A program made the translations under genes and the position numbers. Below, one piece after another: positions 49,508 to 57,709 of a DNA stretch of 64,000 bases (position 1 is its first letter; every line of letters begins with the position of its first letter). Under the pieces are notes generated by a model. That model did no database searches. It saw only the letters and a list, made by a program, of their open reading frames with translations, and was not told where the DNA came from. This stretch comes from Porphyridium purpureum (Eukaryota > Rhodophyta > Bangiophyceae > Porphyridiales > Porphyridiaceae), in the NCBI GenBank assembly GCA_008690995.1, contig VRMN01000003.1, positions 124,001 to 188,000 of the forward strand. The letters are read 5' to 3'.

Positions 49508-49725
49508 CGTGTTCCGGACTCCACTCACGCCGTGCCTCGCCCTCACATCCGCAGCACGCACCTTTGCAACCTTGCTGGCTAAACACCTCCTTGCTAGCCT
49601 AATTGTCTTTTCTCCTCTTGTATCAAAACATCTCGTTTTAGTTATGGCGCTGTAACGGGTCAACATCACGCGCTCGCGCACACGCCATGGCAGTCGAGTT
49701 CGTGGCACCAGTGTTTCTCGCTGTC

Positions 49726-50667
49726 TCATTCCTCGTCCGACTCGCTGTCAGAGAAGTCGAGATCGCTGTCGTCGAAATCCGACCCGTTTTCTTCTGCATT
49801 GTCCAGCTCAAAGTCGAGCTCATCCTCAAATTTGGCTTCGAGCATCTCGAGGATAGACGACGTCCGCACCCGGAACGCCAGGTTGCCCGGAAATCGCGCG
49901 TATCTGCGAAGTAGATTGCCGTATCGCGCCACAAAACTGTCCCAGTCAAGACCAACAAAGTCGACTGGGATTTCGACGCACAGACTGCTGGGGTGCATGT
50001 CCGCGCCGAGCGAGCTTTCGAGTTCGCCGAGCAGCACATTGATGTCCACACACGAGGCGTTGGACAGAGCGGCACAGCTCAAGCCTTTGAATGAAAGCGT
50101 GCTCGACACCTGGACCCGCTCTACCAAATGCTTAACATCCTCCGAAGATTCCTTGGCGGCGCTGACAAAAACACGAAAGCCAGCCGCGCGCTTCTCCCGA
50201 TTCTGCGAGAACACCTTTTCGAGATCCTCAATGCACGTCATCGACGCAACCTTGCATACATCCTCAAGATTCGGTAACTGACGCAACTCACGCGTGTACT
50301 TCATAAACATTTTGTGCGTGCCTGAGTACCGCCAAATACTCAGCGGCAGCATGGTCGCCTTGTCCTGCAAGGCACGCGGATCGCTCTCTGCAAACTGCAC
50401 GACGCCTCGATCGGACATGACTTGCGCCGAGATCCACTCAACCCCAGAAACATCAAGCACAACAGCAAACTGCTTGACGAGCTTTTGGTCCAAGGATGTT
50501 TCGGAGCACAGCCGCTGAAGGTTCAAATGGACCTCGTCGGCCACAGCGTCTGCCGCCATCAACTCGCGGACCGAGAGCACGAGGTCCAAATCATCGATCT
50601 GTTTTTCTTCCCTTTTCTCCTCTCGCTTTCTTCCAAAGCCACTGAAAGAATCCGATTCAGCGCGCAT
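49726..50667 (-). CDS. Protein of unknown function with acidic C-terminal tail
   Basis: A 313-residue protein if the ATG at 50667 is used. The body (about 15-270) is alpha/beta: VLDVSGVEWISAQVMSDRGV, LPLSIWRYSGTHKMFMKYTR, and FVGLDWDSFVARYGNLLRRY. The last about 40 residues are almost wholly Asp, Glu and Ser, ending SDSESDEE, a likely CK2 target and typical of nucleolar, histone-binding or nuclear-transport proteins. No family is recognised. The frame continues 140 codons further upstream (to 51087), but that part is Arg/Ser/Gly-rich and looks like non-coding leader. Its stop lies 218 bp from the syntaxin start, so syntaxin's promoter must be short. Confidence 0.68.
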   Translation of the reverse strand: MRAESDSFSGFGRKREEKREEKQIDDLDLVLSVRELMAADAVADEVHLNLQRLCSETSLDQKLVKQFAVVLDVSGVEWISAQVMSDRGVVQFAESDPRALQDKATMLPLSIWRYSGTHKMFMKYTRELRQLPNLEDVCKVASMTCIEDLEKVFSQNREKRAAGFRVFVSAAKESSEDVKHLVERVQVSSTLSFKGLSCAALSNASCVDINVLLGELESSLGADMHPSSLCVEIPVDFVGLDWDSFVARYGNLLRRYARFPGNLAFRVRTSSILEMLEAKFEDELDFELDNAEENGSDFDDSDLDFSDSESDEE

Positions 50668-51169
50668 TCGAGTGCTCACCCGCGCCAGACTTCTCGAGCT
50701 ATTCGGGCCTGAGGAAGCTATGCAAATGGCTTTCTGTGTCAGCACCCACGCGCCCGGCACAAGACGCCTTGCTACCGAACGAACTTCCCTATTCCGCACC
50801 CGAAAGCCATCTCCATGCGTGCATAGCCCTAGTCCCAGCCCCGTCCGGCTTGGCTTGGATTTGTGTCTGTCGTCCTGCGTCTCCGTCCGGCCACTACAAC
50901 GACCGTGTTGATAACACTTATCTGCCCTTCGCCCACAGTGGTGCGTTCGGGTGCTTCCCCGACTCCCGCATGGACCAACAGACACCACAAAGGCCAGTGA
51001 GGCGTACTGCGCGAGCTGCGCGCCAGCCGATTGCGAAGCCAGGCTTTGTCTATGCGAGTCCATTCCGAGTCTCCGACTGCTCGTCATGTTTGCGATGACT
51101 CAAGAATGGCCACATCGATCTCCGGCACTCCAAAACCTTTTGGCCGCCGTGTGAAAGCGAACGACCAAC
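50668..51169. other. Divergent promoter region, acidic-tail protein and OPR-like gene
   Basis: A 502-bp spacer under the preferred starts. No TATA box or gene is recognised with confidence. Confidence 0.5.
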
Positions 51170-53368
51170 ATGAATGGGCTGGTGCGGGGAGAGGACATGG
51201 TGGCGTGGTCGGTGGCATTGAGTGAAGTGGCGGATTCCGCGCCATTCACACGGCGGAATGAGATTCAGAGACTGACGTGTTTGGCACCGCAAAGACCTGG
51301 GAAATGCTGGAAAGGCCGGGTGCGGCGCTGGTCCACTCACCCTCCCATGCAGATGCAGCAGATATCAGACGCCTTTGAACGACCACGCGAAATGGCGAAT
51401 CTGCCGAGGAGGAGGGCAAATCAACTACCGCTGGGTCCAGGGGCGCGGACGGCGCCTGGGCTCGGCACACCGGTTTCGCCTACCGTGTCCTACTTTAAAC
51501 GGCTCGAGCACATACCGTCGAGCAGTGAGCGAGACACTCTGGGTTGGACTGAATGGTTCGAAAAGGTGACTGCGGCTTTCAGATTGCAAGGATATGATGC
51601 ACTTTCTGCGGCTCGGCATATTCGCGTGCTCGCCAAATTCGCAGTGACCTCACCTGAGCATCGCGAGGCGGTGATGGCTTACTTGGAAACATCGGCTTTT
51701 CTGACGCTTTGGAGGGAGAGGATGAACGTGCTGATGGGCGCCATGAACGAAGCGCAGCTTACAGATGCGCTGTACAACATGGCATACCTCGAAATCCGTT
51801 CTGATCGGTTGTTTGGCTCGCACTTTTTTGAACAGTGGTTCATTCATGTTTCGAATCTCAGCGATCTTACTGCGCCGGCGCTGGCCAGGATGGTGTGGGC
51901 ATTAGGTATACTGCGCGTTTGCCCGGACACCATTTTCTTACAAAACGTAGCCCTTGCGTTCAATCGCGAGTTTGGTGATTTTCGCAGCTATCACTTGGCC
52001 GACATGATGTGGGCACTCGGTCGCTGCGAGGCACAGCTACCAGATGAGCTCGTAGAGCTTTGGTTTTCCGCGTTTGAAAAAGAGTGCAAGAATTTCTCTG
52101 CAAACGATCTAGCGGTGTCGCTGTGGGGTCTTGCTCTCGTGAATGTGCGTCCAGACCGCTTGGTTTCCCAGTATTGGATGGAGAACGCTACTCGGCTGTT
52201 TGACGAGATGACTCCGCTCGACTTGTGTAACATTATGTTTGCCCTCGGAAAACTCGAATGGAATCCTGGCACGCAGTTTCTGAAGCTGTGGCTTTCTCGA
52301 TGGATGAGAATGACCATCGAGGCAGATGTGCAAGGCTTCGTGGATTCCTTTTGGGGATTGACAAAGCTTGGAATCAAACCGAATGCTGCTTTCCTGGACG
52401 AGTTCTACGATGGCTGGCGTCGTGAACGAACTTTTATTCGAACACCGCAGGTGAGAAACTCTCTCTACGCGTTTGCTCGATGCGGGATTCTACCGGAGCG
52501 CGACTACTTTGAGCACTGGTACGAGGCATTTAAGTCCAATCTATCGGATTATGACTACGCCGCTATGCCGCTTTACCAAGTGGAGCGCCTTCGTGGCAAT
52601 GGACCAACTCTTGCCATTATCATCTGGAGCTTTGCCAAGCTGGATCTCACGCCGTCTTCCAAATTCATGTTGAAGTGGTACAAAATGGCCGAGTTCTTTG
52701 TACCGTACATGGGCGCACAGGATCTAACAAATTGCGCGTGGGCATTCGCTCGGCTTTCGCTGGCCCCTTTGCCGCGCTTTTCAAATGATTTGCTGAAGCA
52801 ATTCTATTTGAGTCGAAAGGAATTCCGCGCAGATAATCTCGTCCTCTTTCTCTCAGCATTAGTTGGCATGGGTATCAGCTTGCCGGATGTGTTTTTGCTC
52901 CAGTGGTCGCGACGCTTCCGAAAGTTGGTTAACGACGCGTCTCCACATCATCTGACAGAGACCATCAAATCTTTTGCCTATCTCGAGCTGAAGCCGTCGC
53001 TTGTGTTGTACGAGGAGTGGAAGCACCTTCTATCCGCATGGTCACTGCACTTTATTAGTTCCCTGGATTCCTTTTCATTTCAGCAACTAGTAACGTGCCT
53101 GTGGTCCTTTGCAACGCTTCGATTAAGTCCTCCGACGCCGGTTCTGGACGGTTTGCTGAGCGCTCTTCACGGCAAGGGCCTGGATGGCGCAGACTCAGTA
53201 ACTCTTGCCAATGTTGCTTGGAGTTTTGAACAACTTCGTATTCGACCTCCGCGGGACTTGTGGAGAAGTTGGAATCGCGCCTGGAAGCGTGAGGTAGACT
53301 TCGCTTCCGAAACCGTATCTGCTCGCGCTGAGCGATCACGAGAAAAGATTGAGCTGATGGCCACATAG
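51170..53368 (+). CDS. OPR-like (octatricopeptide-type) helical-repeat protein, probably organelle RNA-binding
   Basis: A 732-residue protein. From about residue 140 to 715 it is built of degenerate 35-40-residue helical repeats with a recurring core of the form AWA-F-A-L-x-L-x-P. Examples are ARMVWALGILRVCPDTIF, LADMMWALGRCEAQLPDEL, LTNCAWAFARLSLAPLPRF, IIIWSFAKLDLTPSSKF and LANVAWSFEQLRIRPPRDL. This resembles the OPR repeats of Chlamydomonas and related FAST-kinase/RAP-type proteins that bind organelle RNA. No RAP domain is evident at the C terminus. The N-terminal about 90 residues are Arg-rich and could target an organelle. A later Met (residue 74, MANLPRRRAN) is a possible alternative start. 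The repeat class is inferred by eye. Confidence 0.75.
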   Translation: MNGLVRGEDMVAWSVALSEVADSAPFTRRNEIQRLTCLAPQRPGKCWKGRVRRWSTHPPMQMQQISDAFERPREMANLPRRRANQLPLGPGARTAPGLGTPVSPTVSYFKRLEHIPSSSERDTLGWTEWFEKVTAAFRLQGYDALSAARHIRVLAKFAVTSPEHREAVMAYLETSAFLTLWRERMNVLMGAMNEAQLTDALYNMAYLEIRSDRLFGSHFFEQWFIHVSNLSDLTAPALARMVWALGILRVCPDTIFLQNVALAFNREFGDFRSYHLADMMWALGRCEAQLPDELVELWFSAFEKECKNFSANDLAVSLWGLALVNVRPDRLVSQYWMENATRLFDEMTPLDLCNIMFALGKLEWNPGTQFLKLWLSRWMRMTIEADVQGFVDSFWGLTKLGIKPNAAFLDEFYDGWRRERTFIRTPQVRNSLYAFARCGILPERDYFEHWYEAFKSNLSDYDYAAMPLYQVERLRGNGPTLAIIIWSFAKLDLTPSSKFMLKWYKMAEFFVPYMGAQDLTNCAWAFARLSLAPLPRFSNDLLKQFYLSRKEFRADNLVLFLSALVGMGISLPDVFLLQWSRRFRKLVNDASPHHLTETIKSFAYLELKPSLVLYEEWKHLLSAWSLHFISSLDSFSFQQLVTCLWSFATLRLSPPTPVLDGLLSALHGKGLDGADSVTLANVAWSFEQLRIRPPRDLWRSWNRAWKREVDFASETVSARAERSREKIELMAT

Positions 53369-53634
53369 TACTCAAGGAAATCGTGTGGAGCAAACACAGA
53401 TCCACAGAATCCCAGTATCCCGGGCCTTGATCCCGTGCCTGATTTCTTAGTAGAGTCTAGTACTTGACAGGTCCGGACCGCCGAAGTGAAGCGACTCTGA
53501 TTTTTCAAGATCCTTCTCCGATCCCATGTGAACACAATTGATGCGGTTCTGCGCCTAGAGAGAGGTGTGGCCCGTCGGCAAGCGGAAAGGAAATTCAGTA
53601 GAATATCACTTGAGGCACGTGGAAAGCAGGGTCT

Positions 53635-56600
53635 TCACGACCAATCAGAATCCTGCCAGTCAGGATACTTTGCCGGAAGAGACTGACGATTCTTAGCACC
53701 AGGACCTGTAGGCGTCGCTCCTCTTCCACCACCAAGCCTACCACGGTTTCCAACGCGTGGCTGCGAATCCAGTCCGGAGTGATCTAGATTTTCACCTCGC
53801 GAACTTGCGAATTCTTTGCTCGCATCTCCTCGTGAGAACCCTCTCATTTCCGAAGTCGGTGCTGATGCAGGTGGCGAGGGTCCAGCTTCATCCATCGTGT
53901 ATCCTTCTGACCATGCCGGTGCACGGGCTTTTCCACGCCTTTCCTCAGCACTCGCACCAACACGAGCAGGCTCCAATCGCGTGGTTGCCGGCACCGCGCC
54001 ACGTGGAGCTGCGGAAGCGCCGCTCGCAGGGGTCGGAGTATTCACATCTGCAGCACTGCCTGAGAGCCACGCAGGTAAAGGAGCCTTTCCACGTCTTTCT
54101 TCTGCACTTGCACCAGCACGGGCTGGCTCCAATCGCGTCGCCGCCGGAACCGCGCCACGTGGAGCTGCGGAAGCGCCGCTCGCAGGGGTCGGAGTATTCA
54201 CATCTGCAGCACTGCCTGAGAGCCACGCGGGTAAAGGAGCCTTTCCACGTCTTTCTTCTGCACTTGCACCAGCACGGGCTGGCTCCAATCGCGTGGCCGC
54301 CGGAACCGCGCCACGTAGGGCTGCGGAAGCGCCACTGGCACGGGTCGGAGTATTTACATCTGCAACATTGCCTGGTAGCCACGCAGGTAAAGGAGCCTTT
54401 CCACGCCTTTCTTCTGCGCTCGCACCAGCACGGGCTGGCTCCAATCGCGTGGCCGCCGGAACCGCGCCAAGTGGAGCTGCGGAAGCGCCGCTGGCAGGGG
54501 TCGGAGTATTCACATCTGCAGCATTGCCTGAGAGCCACGCAGGTAAAGGGGCCTTTCCACGCCTTTCTGCTGCACTCGCACCAGGACGGGCTGGTTCCAA
54601 TCGCGTGGCCGCCGGCACCGCGCCACGCGGAGCTGCGGAGAGGCCTCCGCTCTTCGTCGCTGACCCATCAAACAATACCTCGCGCAAGTTTCTATCTGGT
54701 GGGAATACCGATTGTGCTTGGGCTGTTGCGGTTACTTGCAGGGGATCTGGTCCAGAGAACGGTGCAACTTCTTCGTAAGGCCTGTCGTCGGCCCGCCCCA
54801 CACTGCCTCTCTTTCCAGGTGGAGCACCAGCGTCGACAGCCTCCGCCTCTTCCCGAGCCAAATGCCGCTTCCCACGTCTTTCTTCGGCGCTTCCACCAGC
54901 ACCTGCTAGCTCTCGAGAGCCAGCAATATTCACACGCTGGTCCACCACAGAACGGCTCCTTGCTTGTCCTATTATTGATGAGGACGGCTGATCTAATGGA
55001 CGCGTTGCTTCATGTGGGTCTGACACAGAAGAAGAAAGGGCGCGACCGGGAATCGCGGTAGCTGGTCGCTGTGGCCAGGTACCGGTGGCACGTTCTTGGG
55101 TTTCATTCTCCTGGACTATCCTTATCTGAGAGTTGCCACTCTGTGCCAGCGGCAACCTCTCGCTTTCTTCCCGACTTGCCCGCACGCGTGTTTGCGTGTC
55201 TCCGGGCGTTCCTAATCCGTCACGGTTAGAAATCAACTCGGATGGATGCGGGTTGTAGAAATTGGCATCGGCTACCGCACGAGGCCGCTTTGGGTAAACA
55301 GAATCTTGCACTTCTGCTGGTTCTCTTACGCTACGAAAAGGGCGACCAGGCAGCGACGATGCACTGGGCAGCGCACGACCTGGAAACCCCACTCCACTAC
55401 CAGATGTACCTTGCCATGATGGATCAGACCACCCGAACGGTCTTGCAGACAATGGTTCCGTACGAGGGAGTCCGTCTGAAAACCCATGACTATGATGTTC
55501 AGCCCATCCCGAAGGAGGCGCTGCTTCAGCAACAGGGGAGGCGCCTGCGCGTTCGGTGTAATGCCCCGGACCTGGATATTCAGCATGCGTGTGATCATAA
55601 GAATTGGGGGCCCAAGCCCTTGGAGCATCCCATTGCGCACCCTGATGGAAATCCTCGGGCACAGATTGACGCGCGGTGAAAGTGTCGGCACCACGCACCG
55701 AAGTATGCCCGAAATCACCTCTGGCCGAGTCAATGTACGCCTGCGCCTGTGGCGCTGGTTGCATGTAAGCCATGGTGTGCCCTGGCCTCGTGTCAGCGTG
55801 CAGTGCGTCTTGATCATATTCGTAATTCTGAACATGCACATGAACACGAGGGGAAGCTACTCGGTGCGGCGCTTCATGCGTTGGGAAAGGCTCCTGATCA
55901 TATTGCCTTTCAAAAGAACCGCTCCTAGGTATCACAGCGGTAGCTAGAGTATCTTCTGGTGACTGAAAATCAGGAGAAGGGTCTTCCATAACCACTTCCG
56001 TTGCCGATATCCTCGCCTCGACTGCAAATGTGTACGTGACCTGTGCTGTACCGAACTTCAGCACGTTTCCTGGATATAGCTCCACCTCTTCGTCCGTGCC
56101 GAGTATAAATTCATCTCCGCCTCGTGCGATACGTGTGATCTCGCCGTGGTCCGCCTGTTTAATCATGACTACCGGACGTGCTCCGTCAGGAAGAATGGTC
56201 CAGTAGCAGGCTGAATGAATATCCTTGACTGAAGGATGACCGACAAGTTCCCATTTGTCATGAAACGTCAAATCATCGTACGGCGACTCCAAGCCGAACA
56301 TCATCATGTATGGGTGGCTGCCAAACAACAGCAGCGACTTCTGGCCCGGCCTGTCTGGAATGGGGATGCGAGTTTTCTCCGACTCCTCATCCGGATCGCC
56401 AGGGCGCATTTTCCCGCGATCTCTCCAAAAGTATGCCTGGTACGCATGCGGTTGCGGCTGTGCGCGGCCCCAGATGTACTTTTTAAAAATGGTGGCGTTG
56501 GTATCTGTCTGGGCGTCCACGTCTGGCACATTTTCCAGTCGTCCGAAGAACTTGGCCAACTGCTTCAACTTGATCTCGCGCGCGCGCTGAAGCACCGCTT

Positions 56601-56664
56601 TCAGGTTCACTCGTTTCCCGCGTGGGTCCGGCAAAGTCTCTGTCTCGTTTCCATTTGATGTCAT
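53635..56664 (-). CDS. Large disordered protein with a five-fold 52-residue tandem repeat
   Basis: A 1009-residue protein. An N-terminal folded region (about 1-225) contains NLKAVLQRAREIKLKQLAKF, HPYMMMFGLESPYDDLTFHD and ILGTDEEVELYPGNVLKFGT; the last part recalls a beta-sandwich such as an FHA domain, but this is unproven. A long Pro/Ser/Gly/Tyr-rich linker follows. Residues about 675-920 are nearly five copies of a 52-residue unit with core GAVPAATRLEPARAGASAEE then RRGKAPLPAWLSG. A diverged single copy (GGSAEERRGKRHLA) lies N-terminal to the array. The C terminus is Gly/Arg-rich and ends YPDWQDSDWS. No family is recognised; a nuclear scaffold is possible. The start ATG is followed by a conserved-looking charged helix. 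Confidence 0.75.
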   Translation of the reverse strand: MTSNGNETETLPDPRGKRVNLKAVLQRAREIKLKQLAKFFGRLENVPDVDAQTDTNATIFKKYIWGRAQPQPHAYQAYFWRDRGKMRPGDPDEESEKTRIPIPDRPGQKSLLLFGSHPYMMMFGLESPYDDLTFHDKWELVGHPSVKDIHSACYWTILPDGARPVVMIKQADHGEITRIARGGDEFILGTDEEVELYPGNVLKFGTAQVTYTFAVEARISATEVVMEDPSPDFQSPEDTLATAVIPRSGSFERQYDQEPFPTHEAPHRVASPRVHVHVQNYEYDQDALHADTRPGHTMAYMQPAPQAQAYIDSARGDFGHTSVRGADTFTARQSVPEDFHQGAQWDAPRAWAPNSYDHTHAEYPGPGHYTERAGASPVAEAAPPSGWAEHHSHGFSDGLPRTEPLSARPFGWSDPSWQGTSGSGVGFPGRALPSASSLPGRPFRSVREPAEVQDSVYPKRPRAVADANFYNPHPSELISNRDGLGTPGDTQTRVRASREESERLPLAQSGNSQIRIVQENETQERATGTWPQRPATAIPGRALSSSVSDPHEATRPLDQPSSSIIGQARSRSVVDQRVNIAGSRELAGAGGSAEERRGKRHLAREEAEAVDAGAPPGKRGSVGRADDRPYEEVAPFSGPDPLQVTATAQAQSVFPPDRNLREVLFDGSATKSGGLSAAPRGAVPAATRLEPARPGASAAERRGKAPLPAWLSGNAADVNTPTPASGASAAPLGAVPAATRLEPARAGASAEERRGKAPLPAWLPGNVADVNTPTRASGASAALRGAVPAATRLEPARAGASAEERRGKAPLPAWLSGSAADVNTPTPASGASAAPRGAVPAATRLEPARAGASAEERRGKAPLPAWLSGSAADVNTPTPASGASAAPRGAVPATTRLEPARVGASAEERRGKARAPAWSEGYTMDEAGPSPPASAPTSEMRGFSRGDASKEFASSRGENLDHSGLDSQPRVGNRGRLGGGRGATPTGPGAKNRQSLPAKYPDWQDSDWS
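53900..54640. repeat. 156-bp minisatellite inside a coding region
   Basis: About 4.75 copies with landmarks GGAGCTGCGG near 54005, 54161, 54317, 54473 and 54629. The period is a multiple of three, so it encodes a 52-residue repeat and keeps alternative frames open on both strands. Confidence 0.9.
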
Positions 56665-56947
56665 GATCGTTATCGCTTGACCTTGTCTCCCTCGGTGTCC
56701 CGCAAGCCGTATATCTCCACTTGCGCTTCGGGTGTTTCTCTCGGCAACTACTTACCCGGCGTTTCATAATAAAATAGGGGTGTTTTAGTATGCATTTGCG
56801 CACATGGGTTCGCTGCTGGTGGTGGTGGGTTGTTTTGTGGGAGTGTTGAGGTAGCGGGCGAACAGTGAAGAGAGAGAGCGAGAGAGAGAGAGGGCGGAGC
56901 AGGAAGCGAGGAACGAACGTGCGTGAGTTGGGTTGACGAGGCGTAAG
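56665..56947. other. Divergent promoter region, repeat protein and UBC12
   Basis: A 283-bp spacer shared by two divergent genes. A GA-rich tract (about 56866-56893) lies in the UBC12 leader. Confidence 0.6.
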
Positions 56948-57487
56948 ATGTTTACATTGAAGCGGCAGGCAAAGGAGACAGCGGAACGTAAGGCCTCGGG
57001 ACAGGAAGGTAATAAGCAGACGGCGGGGGAGCTGCGCGTGCAGAAGGATGTGAGCGCGCTGGACGTGCCGAGCTCGATGCAGCTCGAGTTTCCAAACCCG
57101 GACGACCTGATGCTGTTTGAGGTGACGCTCGCACCAGAGGAAGGCCTGTACAAGCCCGGGAAGTTCAAGTTCCAGATCAAGATTCCGCCAGACTATCCGT
57201 ACTCGCCGCCAAAGGCCACGTGCCTGACCAAGGTGTACCATCCCAACATCGACCTGCAAGGCAACGTGTGCCTCAACATTCTTAGACAAGATTGGAAGCC
57301 TGTTTTGACGCTGAACGCGGTGCTTTACGGCTTGCAACTGCTGTTCATGGAGCCAAACCCAGACGACCCGCTGAATAAGGACGCCGCCGAGCTCATGCGC
57401 AACAGCCCGAGCGCATTTCGTGCAAACGTGTACACATCGCTCAGAGGGGGCTATGTTGCAGGCGAATATTTCCAAAAGTGCATCTAG
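56948..57487 (+). CDS. UBC12: NEDD8-conjugating enzyme UBC12 (UBE2M)
   Basis: A 179-residue E2 enzyme that transfers NEDD8/RUB1 to cullins. The N terminus MFTLKRQAKE matches the short docking peptide that binds the NEDD8 E1 in UBC12 proteins. The UBC fold follows: FQIKIPPDYPYSPPKATCLT, the HPN motif in KVYHPNIDLQGNVCLNILRQ with catalytic Cys108, and DWKPVLTLNAVLYGLQLLF then PNPDDPLNKDAAELMRNSP. These blocks distinguish UBC12 from other E2s. The frame opens five codons earlier only with TTG, so ATG 56948 is the start. Identification is secure. Confidence 0.96.
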   Translation: MFTLKRQAKETAERKASGQEGNKQTAGELRVQKDVSALDVPSSMQLEFPNPDDLMLFEVTLAPEEGLYKPGKFKFQIKIPPDYPYSPPKATCLTKVYHPNIDLQGNVCLNILRQDWKPVLTLNAVLYGLQLLFMEPNPDDPLNKDAAELMRNSPSAFRANVYTSLRGGYVAGEYFQKCI

Positions 57488-57709
57488 ATGTGAAAGAAGC
57501 GGATTTTGGTTTTGGAGCTCGCATTCCATTCCTGTGACGCTAACATTTGAGCATTTCGCACGGCAGTGATGCGTTAGGATGCACGCAAGACAAGAGGAGC
57601 GGGAGCAAGAGGGAAAGTTATCCAATTAGCGTTCTGCGGGCTTGAGTGTTTTGTGTTTCGTACATGCTGTATATTGAGCCATCTTTCCGCTCATTCCAAG
57701 GTTTCTTTC

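Noticed and set aside
53757-55061. Plus-strand open frames of 434 and 320 codons over the repeat array
   Set aside because: They are by-products of a 156-bp repeat whose length is a multiple of three. The minus-strand frame is longer, starts with ATG and has non-repetitive, protein-like ends.
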